Source: Kingdonia uniflora (Eukaryota; Streptophyta; Magnoliopsida; Ranunculales; Circaeasteraceae). Taken from it: DNA of 64,000 nt. How positions within the stretch are numbered: position 1 is the stretch's first letter; the number at the start of each line of letters is the position of its first letter. This document shows, one piece after another, positions 23,158 to 34,317 of this stretch. The notes beneath the pieces are model-generated. The model was not told the origin of the DNA and did no database searches. It was given only the letters and a program-made list of their open reading frames with translations. Position numbers and translations under genes: made by a program. The stretch is from contig JACGCM010002300.1 of the NCBI GenBank assembly GCA_014058105.1, positions 1,116,001 through 1,180,000 of the forward strand. Direction: 5' to 3'.

Positions 23158-23690
23158 AACTCATGATCGAGGTGGAAGGTAGTCTAACATCTTCATCAGG
23201 TCCAAAGCGAGAAAAAAAAACTCATGACCGAGGTGGAAGGTTAGTCTAATAACATTTTTATCCGATCTAAAGAGAGAAAATCGCATCTCGCGATAGGAAA
23301 CAATAGAAAAGATACAAAGATAGTCACTAGAAGAAAATATAATCACTCTAGGATAGAATCACTCGAGGAAAGAAATAAAAAACTCAAGATCGAGGTAGAA
23401 TTTATCAAACATCTTCATCCGATCCAAAAAAAGCAAAGCGCATCTCACGACAGGTTAAGATTGTATCTCGATTTTGTAATTGATACTTGTGAATTTGGCG
23501 AAAAAGATAAACACTAGAGGAAAGAGAATTGCTCTAGGAAAGAGAAGCGCTCTAGAAAAGAATCACTCGAAGGAAAGATACATAAATCTCATGATCGAGG
23601 TGGAAGATGATATAATATCTTCATCCGATCCAAAAAGAGAAAATCGCATTTCACGACGGGAACCAAAAAAAGAAAATGCCTTTCATGAAA
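23158..23690. repeat. Imperfect tandem repeats inside the LARD/TRIM-like element
   Basis: The block CTCATGATCGAGGTGGAAG...CATCTTCATC(A/C)G(A/G)TCCAAA...GAGAAAATCGCAT recurs about four times (near 23160, 23221, 23382 and 23588), interspersed with CACTCGAGGAAA words (from 22980). No convincing protein was found in any frame. Confidence 0.75.
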
Positions 23691-24711
23691 ACAAGATAAA
23701 ATCGAGTGCAAAATAGATAGAGAGAGACAACTTGATTGGTCAAATTGAAGCTAAAGATGATCCATATGATGTGCATCATTGCATTTTGCCGTAATCATCA
23801 CATGAAAATAAGCCCTCATCTTCAAACATCTCCACCGCAGATCACACGAAACCACATATATAATACCGCCAACCAGGCCTTAATAAAGCCACAAACCAGG
23901 ACCATACAATCTTTTCTGTCATTGCTCCACAACAAAAATAATTTGTTAAAGTCGTGGGCCTCAAATAACATCCCAAATACCACAAGAATATATTCACCAG
24001 AATTTGGCAAGTGTTTCATTTAAATATGAAGTTCTTCCAAGAGACACCCAAATACCATAACTTGGACTGTTAAGGAGTTGACTCATATAAAATTAGACCT
24101 TACAATATCCACTCATAACAACTCATCAAAAAACCACAAATATGATCGAGGAAATTGTTCTCTTTCTTTTCCTTCTATTGCAATAATCAGGACCAAAAAT
24201 ATATCGCAAATCACAAATCTTGAAGAAGAAACTGTAGATCTTAATCGTATTGCAGATTCTTCAATTGCACCATAGAACTTACAATTGGAATTCGAAGCGA
24301 TTAAGAAATCAATGATAACAGTCTTAAAAGTCCTGGTAAATACTGCCAAATTTGATCTCAGATATTGTAAACCAAATTTGAGATATGAAGTTCGAATCTG
24401 ATATTGGGAATTTTATGATCTGAACTTCACCCAACTAGCAATTACACCATGATTTCTTGATTTTGATGCTGGAAACTCTAAGAACATAATCATATAGCAT
24501 GTATTGGAAGAACCCTAATTGCATAAAATTTAGGGGGAAGAAGTGGGCAAAAAAAACAATTGTGCCATTTGAAAGATTGATCTTTCAATCACAATTAGAA
24601 GATAGGACAATTCTCGATAGATAAGATTAAAACGAAAAGGAAACAAAAATTATTGTTCATGCTACAGTAAAAACGTCCAAATTATTTGTGAATATTAACA
24701 CAAACAAACAA

Positions 24712-24715
<4 letters not shown>

Positions 24716-24750
<35 letters not shown>
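24716..24750. repeat. (TA)n microsatellite
   Basis: About 17 TA units near the primer-site end of the LARD-like element. Confidence 0.95.
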
Positions 24751-24753
<3 letters not shown>

Positions 24754-24852
24754 CCGAATTTTTTTTTAGTAATCCAGCGACGACAATGGCCGCCGCCGGC
24801 AAAAGCGAAGAACCGTTATGTTGTCTTCAAGAATGCAACCGCTCTGATACTA

Positions 24853-25008
24853 TGTAGAAATAAATAAGAGAAAATTTATTCACTCTTAATTTAATAATAA
24901 ATTACAACCTAGCCTCCTTTATATAATAGGGGCTCTCTAAGCTACTTCTATTCATACGCAATGTAGGACTAAAGTAGATATGTGTAGTTACACACATACA
25001 CTCCAACA
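24853..25008 (-). repeat. 5' LTR of the LARD/TRIM-like element
   Basis: 156 bp, followed on minus by the primer site TAGTATCAGAGC at 24852-24841. Confidence 0.92.
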
Positions 25009-25013
25009 CTAAC

Positions 25014-25545
25014 TAGAGCAGGTAAGATGAAAGCTAATTGTGACTGTTAAAAAAGAGGTAACTTAAGTATGGCTAGCTATAGTATAATTTTCAGGGATGA
25101 GGCTGGTGTTGTTAAAAGGGGTTTTTGTGCAACACATAGACATTTCACCTTCTTACAGGGCAGAGGTGTGCAGTTATACTGGTCGCTGCAGAGAAAACTT
25201 ATAACAAAGGATGGTTGAGAGTTTTGAGACTAATTATAGTCGACTCTAAAGCTGCAGCAGAAGCATTCATTAATAATGATGCCATGGCAGTTTGAGGCAG
25301 AATGGAGGGTCATAACTCATAACAAGCAGAAAGTCAATCAAGGTCCAACATTCTTGGAGATAGAAAAACTTTAGTGCTGAAGATTGTGTCTATAGGGCTA
25401 GTTTTTTGGCATAGGAAAGGAGAAATGGTACAACTGCAGACCTGACTTCATCAACCTTAATATAGGTTCTGTTAATCTAATGTTACCTTTGGCTTAAATG
25501 GGCTGACTGCAGGATTTGTCTACTGCTGCCTCAAAAAAATTGATG
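25014..25545 (+). pseudogene. LINE 3' piece with RNase H remnant and poly(A)
   Basis: It continues the LINE of 21990-22518 after the LTR element. Mixed frames give ASYSIIFRDEAGVVKRGFCATH and DSKAAAEAFINNDAMAV, matching the start and middle of the plant LINE RNase H domain. The 3' end is GCTGCCTCAAAAAAA at 25526-25539, a typical L1 tail. Dead. Confidence 0.6.
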
Positions 25546-25782
25546 TAGAATCTGATTTCTAAGAAAAAATTGCTCATGGTAAAGAAAATTGTTGCTAACA
25601 AGCACAATCAAATATTTTACTTCACTTTCCAAGGCCAACAAAACAGGGAAAGTATTCCTTCATTTTAGATTAACCAAACAGAACATAGAGCTTATTGATT
25701 GACAGTAATGTATTATAGCCCGTCAACTAAAAACATAGTAAAATAAAATCAAACAGGTTATGGTAATCATAGTTCCACATAC

Positions 25783-25927
25783 CTGGCGCTACACCAATGG
25801 AACTAGAAACATAAGACCATGAACCTTCACGGATCTCTACAATCCTCTCCATCAATTTTACGGAGGACGGGGCTTCGCCTCCTCTCCTCCAGAACCCACT
25901 TCCAACTCTGCACAAAAACATAGCCAT
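25783..25927 (-). CDS. Possible first coding exon of an unidentified gene
   Basis: A 48-codon frame from the ATG at 25927-25925 (MAMFLCRVGSGFWRRGGEAP) to a good donor, CCAG|GTATGT at 25783/25782. GC content and Arg/Gly codons stand out from the AT-rich flanks, and it resembles an organelle-targeting N-terminus (hydrophobic then Arg-rich). The downstream direction on minus runs into the LINE at 25545, so any further exons would lie beyond it; none was recognised. The foldback element begins 33 bp upstream of the ATG. It could be a truncated gene or a live gene with a LINE in its first intron. Function unknown. Confidence 0.4.
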
Positions 25928-25959
25928 TGCTCAGTAAAAGATAGTATATTATAATAAGA

Positions 25960-27156
25960 GAGTCGTTCGTGAGCAATTTTTTGCAAGTCTATGCATTTCT
26001 GGACTGCTCAGATATGTTCTAGGTTTTAAGCTTAAAACACAGCCGTTGGATTCAAAATAAAATTTCAGTGTTGTTTTCACCTCCCAAAAACGGCAAATAA
26101 TAGGTCATTCTGCTACTTAAAATTTATGTTAATCCTTATTATGCCAAATGATAGGTCATTTTGCCACAAGATTTCTGCCAAATGTTAGAATCATTCGGCT
26201 AAATTACCAAAGTTTACACCTCTAATCAAACTTTTCTCCCGATCTTTTCCTACTCTCAATGCTTTTAAACCCTCTATTCTCTTCTTTTCCAAACTTCAAA
26301 TTTTTTATTGCAATAGGTTTTTTTCTTTGCAGTAGAAAATTTGTGCTTTATTGTAAATGTTTGAATTATTCGGATAAAAATGTTGTTCTAATATAGACAT
26401 GTTTTTCATATACAAAAAAGATGATAAACATGTCACGTGTTTCGATGTAACTACTAAACCAGCATTGGATTAGAATGGGCTTAAACTCAATGTACTCAAT
26501 TAATTGTTTATTGTATTTATCAATAGCCTTTCGACGTAACTACCAATACACTATTATTGATAAATACAATAAGAACGGTGAGTACATTAAGCATAAGCCA
26601 ATTCTACTACAATGCTAGTTTAGCAGTTGTATCGAAACAAGTGACATGTTTATACATCTTTTTTGTATATGAAGAACATATCTCTATTAGAACAATATTT
26701 TTATCTGAATTATTCAAACGTTTGCAATTAAGGCACAGTTTTTTACTGTAAGGAGAAAGACTTACTACAATAAAGGATTTGAAGTTTGAAAAAGAAGAGA
26801 AGAGAGGGTTCAAAAGTATGCTTAAAAGGAGGGTTGGAAAAGATGAGCTAGGTTTAGAGGAAGAGTATAAGAGGATCGGAATAAATTATCGATTAGAGGT
26901 GTAAACTTTGGTAATTTAGCCGAATGATTCAAACGTTTGGCAAAAATTTTAAGGCTAAACTGACAATCATTTGGCATATTAGGAATTGGTAGAAATTTTT
27001 AGAGGCAGAACGGCCTATCATTTGTCGCTTTTGGGTGGCAAAAATAGACTAAAATTTTATTTTGAATCCAACTGCTGTGTTTTAAACTTAAAACCTATAA
27101 TAGACCCGAGCAGCCAAAAAATCATCGACTTACGAGAAATTGCTCATGAACGGCTC
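25960..27156. mobile_element. Foldback-type element: ~570-600 bp inverted arms, 24-bp loop
   Basis: The left arm 25960-26526 and the right arm 26551-27156 are reverse complements over nearly their whole length by eye, from GAG(T/C)CGTTC(G/A)TGAGCAA at the outer ends to GTATTTATCAATA at the centre, with many substitutions and small indels. Almost nothing lies between the arms. It has no coding capacity. A clear target duplication was not found. It could be a non-autonomous MULE-like foldback or an inverted duplication; a transcript would form a long hairpin. Confidence 0.88.
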
Positions 27157-27309
27157 ATATTCTATGTTGGCCGAAAGGTTATTACTTCAGTAGTACAAAT
27201 TTACTTGGGGACTAGATTACCTTATTCGTACAACAAAACACTCGTGCCCAACATGGTCGAGGACGCTCCTAGACAACCACCGTCCCTCTTGTGGCCGATA
27301 CTGCTTTCT

Positions 27310-29506
27310 CTTTAGTATAACTTCTGATATCATCGCACCTGAATCGTCTGTAACACGGTCTGGCACACATTTCAATAAATATAGTGCTTGTATTGGCAGA
27401 GTTATTAATGCCACCCATCTTTGCTTTGTTGATGATCTTCTTGCGTTCATAGATGGTTCTAGCTCTTCTTCCTTTGTTGTGAAGGAAGCTCTTAATAAGT
27501 TTAGAGAGCTCTCTGGGTTAGAAGTCAATATCAACAAAAGTCAAGTTTTTTGTGCTGATATGGGAACTGTTGAAGCAAACCATATTAGTACCATTTGGGG
27601 TTCTAAGAAGGACAATGATTGTCTCCCTCTTATAGCCAATATCAACTCCAGGATTTTGTCTTGGAAGGGTAGATTCCTTTCTTGTGCAGGAAGACTCACT
27701 CTTGTCAAGCATATTTTATCTAGTATGAAGTGGATAGTATTTGTAGAATTTTTGTGTGGAATGGGGTGGATCTTGACAAAAAGAGTCCTTGTATGAACTG
27801 GCACGATATTTGTCATCCTTTCTCTGAAGGAGGACTGGGGATTAGAAACTTGCCTTACAATAGCAAGGTTGCTTCTTTGAGACATGTTTAGGCAGTGATT
27901 AACAACAAAGAGTGATCTGGGATGCAGTGGGTGAAGAATCATCTTATAAAGAACAACAACTTCTGGCAAATGCATATTAATCAGAATGTTAGCTGGGGGT
28001 GGAGGAAAGTCCTTCAAGTTAGAGAGTTGGCTGAAGACAATGCTTTGTATACTGTGGGTAATGGAGATTATATTAGCATTTGGAAGATGCCTTGACATCC
28101 TTTAGGGGTTCTCATGTCCAAATTTCCCTATGGGCTAACCTACAACTCTAGATGCCACAAAAATACTATTGTCAACAAACTTATTATGAATGGAGATTGG
28201 GATATCCCTGAGCAAATGAGCAGATTGTTTCTTGATTTCAATGATCAACTTTCTGATGTTAAAATAAACCATGGCATGGAGGATGATTTGGTGTGGACAG
28301 CAAACCCTCATGGTAGATATACTTTAAATAACACTTAAAATTATAAGACCTGATAGTCCGGACAGAGATTAAGCGGTTCAGATTGGTTTGGTTTAATGGA
28401 GCTATTCCAAGGCACTTTGGTGAAATGGGGCACCATCACTAGCCCTAAGTGTGTGTTATGCTCTAATGGGGAAGAGACAGAAGAGCGCTTGTTCTATGAC
28501 TGCCCTTACACTAAGTTTGTTTGGTGTGGGGTGCTCACAAAGTTGGGGTACAAATTTAGAGCCATGAACTAGGAGGAGGGAGGAGCAGATGGAGTGGTGT
28601 TTTGATCACTTTAGTGGTAAAGATCTTATTGTAACTATAAAGAAGCTAGTTTTAAATGCCTTCTATTACCACATTTGGGGAGAGAAAAATCTAAGAATTT
28701 TCCAGGACAAGATTAATACTACAGAGATAGTGTTGTTCAAAATACAGGAAGATGTTTAATTAAAGTTGTCCTTTGAGGATCATATTATGGTTGATAACCA
28801 ACATAACAGAAACTTACTATGAAGACCTATAATAGCTGCACATGGATACTTCCAGCTTTAAATATGATTTTAATCAATATTAATGGAACCCTAACTGATG
28901 GCATTGTGGTTTTTGGTTTGATGGGAAGAGACATCCCCCCCACCCCACCCACCACCCAAGGTGCTCTTTCACTTGCTAAAATAAAAGGACGGAGAAGGCT
29001 CTCTATAGGTACAAATTCTACATCAACTATTCAGTTAGTTAAAAAGGAAAGCCAAGTTGCCTAGGAGCTTAGATATACTGTGCAAATAGTGTACAAGATG
29101 ATTGAGGAGCTTGAGTATTTTTAAATCCACCATGTCTACAGAGAAACAAATAGGCTTGCTGATGAGGTGGCAGACCTTCATCCTCCTAGCTCCTTCCCAG
29201 AGATACAGCCTAAAGATCTCCTTGAGAATCTTAAGAAGATTGCAAGAGAGGACTATACTTCTACCTACTTCAGAGTTTAACAATGGGTAGAGCCACTTGT
29301 ATTTGCTCGTTCCGGTTTCTGGATTGTCCCTGCCCTTGCTTGTTTCAGGTTTTTCCTTTTGTTGTCCTTTGAGATTTTTTTTGGGTTTTGGGTTTTGTTT
29401 TGTTCTTTGTTCTTTCTATTGGTGATTGGCTCTCCTACTCTAGTTTGTTAGGGGAGGAGCTTGTCCCCACCTTGTATACCCCAGCTTACCATTTAAAAAA
29501 AAGAAA
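27310..29506 (+). pseudogene. 5'-truncated L1-type LINE (RT C-terminus, zf-RVT, RNase H, poly(A))
   Basis: It starts inside RT: CFVDDLLAFIDG at 27421-27460 holds the catalytic DD, and N(I)NKSQVF follows near 27528. The segment WKGRFLSCAGRLTLVKHILSSM (27661-27726) and GGLGIRNLPYNSK (27832-27870) are standard plant L1 markers. A zf-RVT finger (KCVLCSNGEETEERLFYDCPY) is at about 28448-28512, and RNase H remnants end with YRETNRLADEVA near 29140-29175. A 3' UTR ends in an A-run at about 29493-29506. Stops throughout. Confidence 0.88.
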
Positions 29507-29655
29507 CAGTGGGTTGTAGTTCTTTACCATAAAAGTAAACTGTTAATGAGGGGAAACTGATACTCAAAAAAACATGGTCAAAAGGCCTGAGAAGTAGACT
29601 TACCATCTTCATTGCTCGGCCTGGTGAGGACGTTTTAGCTTGAACGTTCTTCTAA

Positions 29656-29955
29656 GAGTATCTCCAATAGAAATGGGTGTGGGATTTTTATTGTGTGTAG
29701 ATCCCCATACCTACAATGCCTTGAATTCCAACAACCAAAAGTACACCTTATTTAATTATGGGTGCTTATTGGAAAGTTGCGCGCCTTTATGATAGGCACC
29801 TATGTTGAGTGGAGATTATTTTTTTCCCCGAGTGCAAATTCTCATTTTTTAATTTTTTTGGCAAGTAGGGTATTTCCACTCTCCTGTTGAAAAGGATTTA
29901 AGGGGAGTGTGCAGATTTCCACTCTCACTCACCTCTATTGGACAAGCTTTAAATC
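29656..29955. mobile_element. Possible MITE
   Basis: It begins GAGTATCTCCAATAGAAATGGGTG and ends CTCACCTCTATTGGACAAGC, giving short inverted ends around TCCAATAGA; no coding. The ends recall plant MITEs that begin GAGCATCTCCAA, but no target duplication was settled. Confidence 0.35.
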
Positions 29956-31337
29956 TAACATATAACAGGATAAGTGCAATATTTTGAGAGGATATAGAGA
30001 CACTAAAAAACGGGACACTCAAGTCTCAGTCAAAAGGAATCACACATCTCTAGAGATGAATGGTCCTCATAATAGAGGAGGTGGAAAAGAAAACCCAAAT
30101 AAAATTAGGTTAAAATGAGTTGGCAGACACACATACTCTATCTTCACGTGGGCACATATTTCTCTCTTCCTCTCTCCTCTATCTTCTCCTCTCTGTAGTT
30201 AATTTTGAAAATAAATCTTATCTCTCTTTCACTCATATCTCATATTTCTCTCTCTCTACCTCAGTGAAGAACAATGGCAAAAAAATTTAGTTTATCTTCG
30301 AGTGACAGTGTCGTGACAAATCTCTATTTTTAAGGTTTAATTGAGGATCGCTGCTATTTGGATTTGTTTCTCTCTCCCTCCCTCTCTCCCTTTGTTGGTT
30401 GTGGAGTGTGTAGAGTATTATTGCTCATTGCAATTAGGGTTTGGTGGAGCATTACTGTGGTTTAGAGTGCTCTTATATAGATTGTGCATCACTGAAGTTT
30501 TAGCATGTAGTTTTAATGTCGATGTAAAATAATATTGTTTTGTAACCCATTTCTATGAATTTATCAATGTTGACATATCAAGTTGTGTGTTGGTCTTTAA
30601 AGAATATCGCATTTTAAACTCATTCATGCTGACATTTTAGGTTGTGTTGTTGTCTTTATATATTGTTTTCGACAATTTTTTAATGCAGATTATTGTCGAG
30701 TATACAATTCATCGACAATAAAAGGTTTCACAAACACTCACAATTTATCTGTCGAGTTTAGTCGACAATCTGCTCATTGTCGACAAGCTACAATCACAAT
30801 ACTTCATCCTTGCTTCTGTTACAACTGTGTATAATCGACAATACTCCAATCGACACACACACTTATCACATCTAGTGGCTAAGAATATAGGGCATTAACT
30901 GTTTTAAGCAACGAGTTGGCTTTCTTCTTTTGACATGGCATAAATTTTAATCTTCATAAGTCATATCCACATACACTCTTTCATCATCTCTCCTTGCCTC
31001 TGCCATTTGAGAAGAAAGATCATCTTCTCTTTAGAATGAATTTTATAAAACAAGATTTACCTTTCTCTGAACTCAACAACATCGATTATGCAAGTTTTGC
31101 ATACTCAAAATTGTAGGGTTCGACAATTTTTGTCGGGTACAGTTCAAATCGACAATTATTGTCGGGTACAAATCGACAATAATATGAGTTAAAACTTTGG
31201 CACAACTTGAAGTTGAACTTGGCATTAACTCTCCCATTTAATATCAAAAATGGCATTAATGTAACAACCTTGTAATGTTAACAACATTAGCATCAACATC
31301 AAAATCAAAAATGTCATTAATGTAGCATTCTTGTAAT

Positions 31338-31372
31338 GTCAACATCAACATCAACATCAACATCAACATCAA
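31338..31372. repeat. (CATCAA)n microsatellite
   Basis: About five to six CATCAA units inside the TIR element. Confidence 0.9.
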
Positions 31373-31848
31373 CGTGGGTTACAATAGAAGACGAAAAATG
31401 CAAGTCCCAAATTGTCAATTAATTATTGTATCGACAATTATACTCGTTTAAAATATTCAAGTTTATTGTGGATGAACACTATAATCGTTGTGATCGACAA
31501 TTAATTGTTTACTCTTAAGTTTTAAAACTTCATTGATCATAGGCTAAAAATCAGCGGCAATTTGAGTATCAGTTAAATGGTCGAAAAATGGGTTTATCGA
31601 CAATCCCAACATCTTTACCATTGTCGCAGGAAATCGCAGGTTTTAAAGAGAGATAGTGGGAGTTATTCGTGAAGAGAGATAGTGGTGACCCAAAATCTGA
31701 GGTATTCTTCTTCAACGAATGTGAGATAAAGATATAAAGGAACCATCTTCAATCTCTGAGTATTCCCTTCCTTTTTACTGATAAAGAGAGAGAGAGTGAG
31801 AGAGGTTCCAAAGTTATGATCTTAAACAAATTGAGTAGTAGAGAGAGC

Positions 31849-32941
31849 TGAAATTCTATGTGCTCGTAATTAATGTATTTCGAGAAACTAGGTCAGAACA
31901 ATTCCTATCAATCAATAGTCTAAGGTTAAACAGAAGCAATCAAAAGCAAAGACAAAGAATTAAAAGACACAAGCAAATGTTCACCCTGTGGAAACTCCTT
32001 ACTCAGGAGAAAAACCACAGGTCGTTGCCGAGGATCACGACAACCAAAGGTTTTACTAGTCAAAAAGAGTTATACTGAATTACACTTACAAATTTAATAA
32101 CCTAGTCACAAGATTACTACTCTTCTGACTAAAGCTTCACGCTCCACCTTCTTCTTGTTCTCACAACAACTCTTCTTGATCTCTCACCAAGAAACTTCTT
32201 TTATTCTCGCAATAGCCCGTCTTAATCTCTCACCAAGAAATTTCTTCTCGAATCGCTCTTGAACAAAATAATTGGGAAGTCTTTGAAACCCTAACTCAAC
32301 ATCAATCTCGTGATCAAAGGATGATTCATTGATCTTAAGTTCTTCACCCTCTCTGATAAAGTCTTTTGGAGCCCTTAGAAAGAAAATCATTTTTCCCCTG
32401 GAAAGAAGAGCCACTGAAAAAGAAATTAGGGTTTCTTTAAATAGTAGTTCTATTTTACTCGATATTCGATCGAACAAGACCAAAGTCGTTCGAACGAATT
32501 ACGACTAATTTGGTCAAAAACCCTAAAAAGTGTACATATCGTTCGAACGAAAAGAAGTCTCGCTCGAACGACAATTGCATGTGGGCCAAATTCCAGGGGA
32601 CTTGACAAGTCGTTCAAACGACAAGAAAACTCGTTTGAACGACAATTGCATATGGGCCAAATTCCAGGGGACTTGACACTTCGTTCGAACGACAAGAAAA
32701 CTCGTCCGAACGACAAAATTGTCTATAGACCAAATTTCCAGGGGACTTGACACTTCGTTCAAACGACAAGAAAATTTGTTTGAACGACAAAATAGAGAAA
32801 TGCTCTTTCCTTTTATCAGAGAGTACCTTCTGTCCTGTGATCTGTGTCTTCGACTGAGGCAACCAGAAACTCCACAAGTACGAAATGAGAAATAAAACCT
32901 TTCAAGAGTGAAAAGAGTAATTTTTGCCATTATTCTTCACA
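31849..32941 (-). repeat. Solo LTR (minus) with GTTCGAAC tandem units
   Basis: On minus it reads TGTGAAGAAT...GAATTTCA, i.e. TG...CA ends, with 5-bp flanks AGAGC (31844-31848) and AGAGT (32942-32946), a 4-of-5 match. The block near 31860-32090 (CTCCTTACTCAGGAGAAAAA and neighbours) is U5-like and is shared with the sequence at 49849-50110. At 32539-32786 there are four ~71-bp units, each holding a pair of TCGTTCGAACGA-type words 9 bp apart. Neither primer site nor polyprotein adjoins it, so it is a solo LTR. Confidence 0.7.
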
Positions 32942-33211
32942 AGAGTGATAGATCTGGAAGAAAATAAATGGGTAAAAGAGAAAGAGGTTTGATTTCAAAT
33001 TAGAAATTGAGACAGAGAAGAGAGAGGGGGACATATCACTTGAAGAGAGAGATGAGAGAGAGAGGATTGCCAACTCATTTACACTCATAGTTGTTTTTCC
33101 ACCTCATTTTTCTATATAGGAATTCCTAATTTTAAGATTCACTCATCTAGATGAGTGATTCTTTTGAGTGAGACTTGAGTGTCTCGTTTTTGAGTGTCTC
33201 TAAATCCTCTC

Positions 33212-33839
33212 CCATTTTCTTAATAGCCGATATAAAAGGTTGCTAATGAACCACAATTTAGATACATACGATCTTAAAACAACACTATTTTCGCATATAT
33301 GGATAGTAGTTATATATTTCAACAGTAATTTGATTGTGTTGAGTTTATCACCATTATAGTGAAAATAGTTTATCAGCATCATATTTGGATAGTATAAATA
33401 ATACAAAGCTCCAGAGATCTAACTTCAGAGTAAATCTCTTCCACTTCACAAACCCGTCCTCCAATCTTCTCCTCCTCTTTTCTTTTATTTTTCTTATGAC
33501 AAACCATTGTGGCCTTATCATCTATCATATGTTCCTAAACAAGTCTAATTTGATAATCTCGTTAACTATTCAAAATTGTTGGCAATTGTGACATCCCCTG
33601 AAGGAAAGGGCACATCGACATCACCCCAGAACCATCCTCTACCACCTTCTCTCAATCCTGAATGCCAGAGGGATTTAAGGAATTGAGGCAAGTGGATGAT
33701 GAAAAAAAAAACAATGCGCTACAAAAACTGTGTACACATACGTACTTAAGATAAAAACTGTGTACACATACGTACTTAAGATACAAAGTAATTATAGTTG
33801 ATTGAGCCATTTCGTCCGGCCAACAAAAACATATTGAAA
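33212..33839. other. Spacer 3' of MORF3
   Basis: No gene recognised. A 31-bp direct duplication around AAAACTGTGTACACATACG lies at about 33723-33784. Confidence 0.5.
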
Positions 33840-34093
33840 ACAAAAAACAAGGAAAAGCACAAGTTGATCTTCATTCTTCAGTGATGGAACCATATAAGAT
33901 ATATTCAGAATGTGTAACTGGAGAAACGAACTGATAAGATTCATGTCAATACAAAGGAAAACAACCTTCGTCCAACAACTAAGAAGTTACAATTCCAGCC
34001 AACCTTAAAATTTCATCAAGATCTCCATTTGACAAGGGTAGTGTGAACGCCCCTAAGCCTATATGAACTCTCTATGGTAAAAGAGGGATTTTT
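33840..34093 (-). other. Probable MORF3 3' UTR
   Basis: T-rich sequence on minus directly after the MORF3 stop, with no repeat signature. The polyadenylation site is inferred, not seen. Confidence 0.4.
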
Positions 34094-34317
34094 CTATCCT
34101 CTTCGATATGGATCTTGTCCGCCCGTTGTAGAGGGTTGAGGTGTGGGATCTCTACGTTCCTGCCCCCAATTGTCTCTCTGCATTGGTTCTCTCCTCTCTA
34201 CCTGCATTGTTTCCCGTCGCCTATCGTACCGCGGACGAGGCCTAATCCGATGTTGTGGCCTCTCGTCGCGACGATATTGAGGTCTATGGATGACTTTTCC
34301 ATCAATAAACAAATCCC
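34094..34317 (-). CDS. MORF3: MORF3 exon 4
   Basis: Acceptor TTTATTAG before 34317; stop TAG at 34096-34094. Encodes [15 protein letters not shown] and the Arg/Gln/Pro-rich tail. Confidence 0.93.

Larger units (their letters stand above)
22519..25008 (-). mobile_element. Non-autonomous LTR retrotransposon (LARD/TRIM-like)
   Basis: Direct repeats of 159 bp (22519-22677) and 156 bp (24853-25008) open TGTTGGAGTGTATG and close TTTCTACA on the minus strand. Perfect 5-bp target duplications CTAAC occur at 22514-22518 and 25009-25013. On minus, the 5' LTR (24853-25008) is followed at once by TAGTATCAGAGC (24852-24841), a Met-tRNA primer site. The internal 2.2 kb has no polyprotein, only tandem motifs, so replication enzymes must have come from elsewhere. 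It is inserted in a LINE. Confidence 0.93.
29986..33211. mobile_element. Non-autonomous TIR DNA transposon with TCGACAAT repeats
   Basis: Inverted ends: GAGAGGATATAGAGACACT from 29986 pairs with the complement ending 33211. Similarity continues with gaps for ~150 bp (shared blocks GACACTCAAGTCTCA, GAGGTGGAAAA, AATGAGTTGGCA). No transposase. The interior (30669-30860 and 31110-31640) is packed with TCGACAAT / ATTGTCGA words in both orientations. Both arms continue into CT/GA-rich leader-like sequence. A ~1.1 kb LTR is inserted at 31849-32941. No target duplication was resolved; superfamily uncertain (MULE-like is possible from the TIR length). Confidence 0.75.

Noticed and set aside
25951..27165. 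9-bp target duplication for the foldback element
   Set aside because: Candidate flanks (ATAATAAGA and ATATTCTAT) do not match well, so MULE membership was left open.
32539..32786. CRISPR-like array
   Set aside because: Repeats with spacers superficially fit, but the spacers are themselves repeated, the units are ~71 bp in an LTR, and the genome is a plant.
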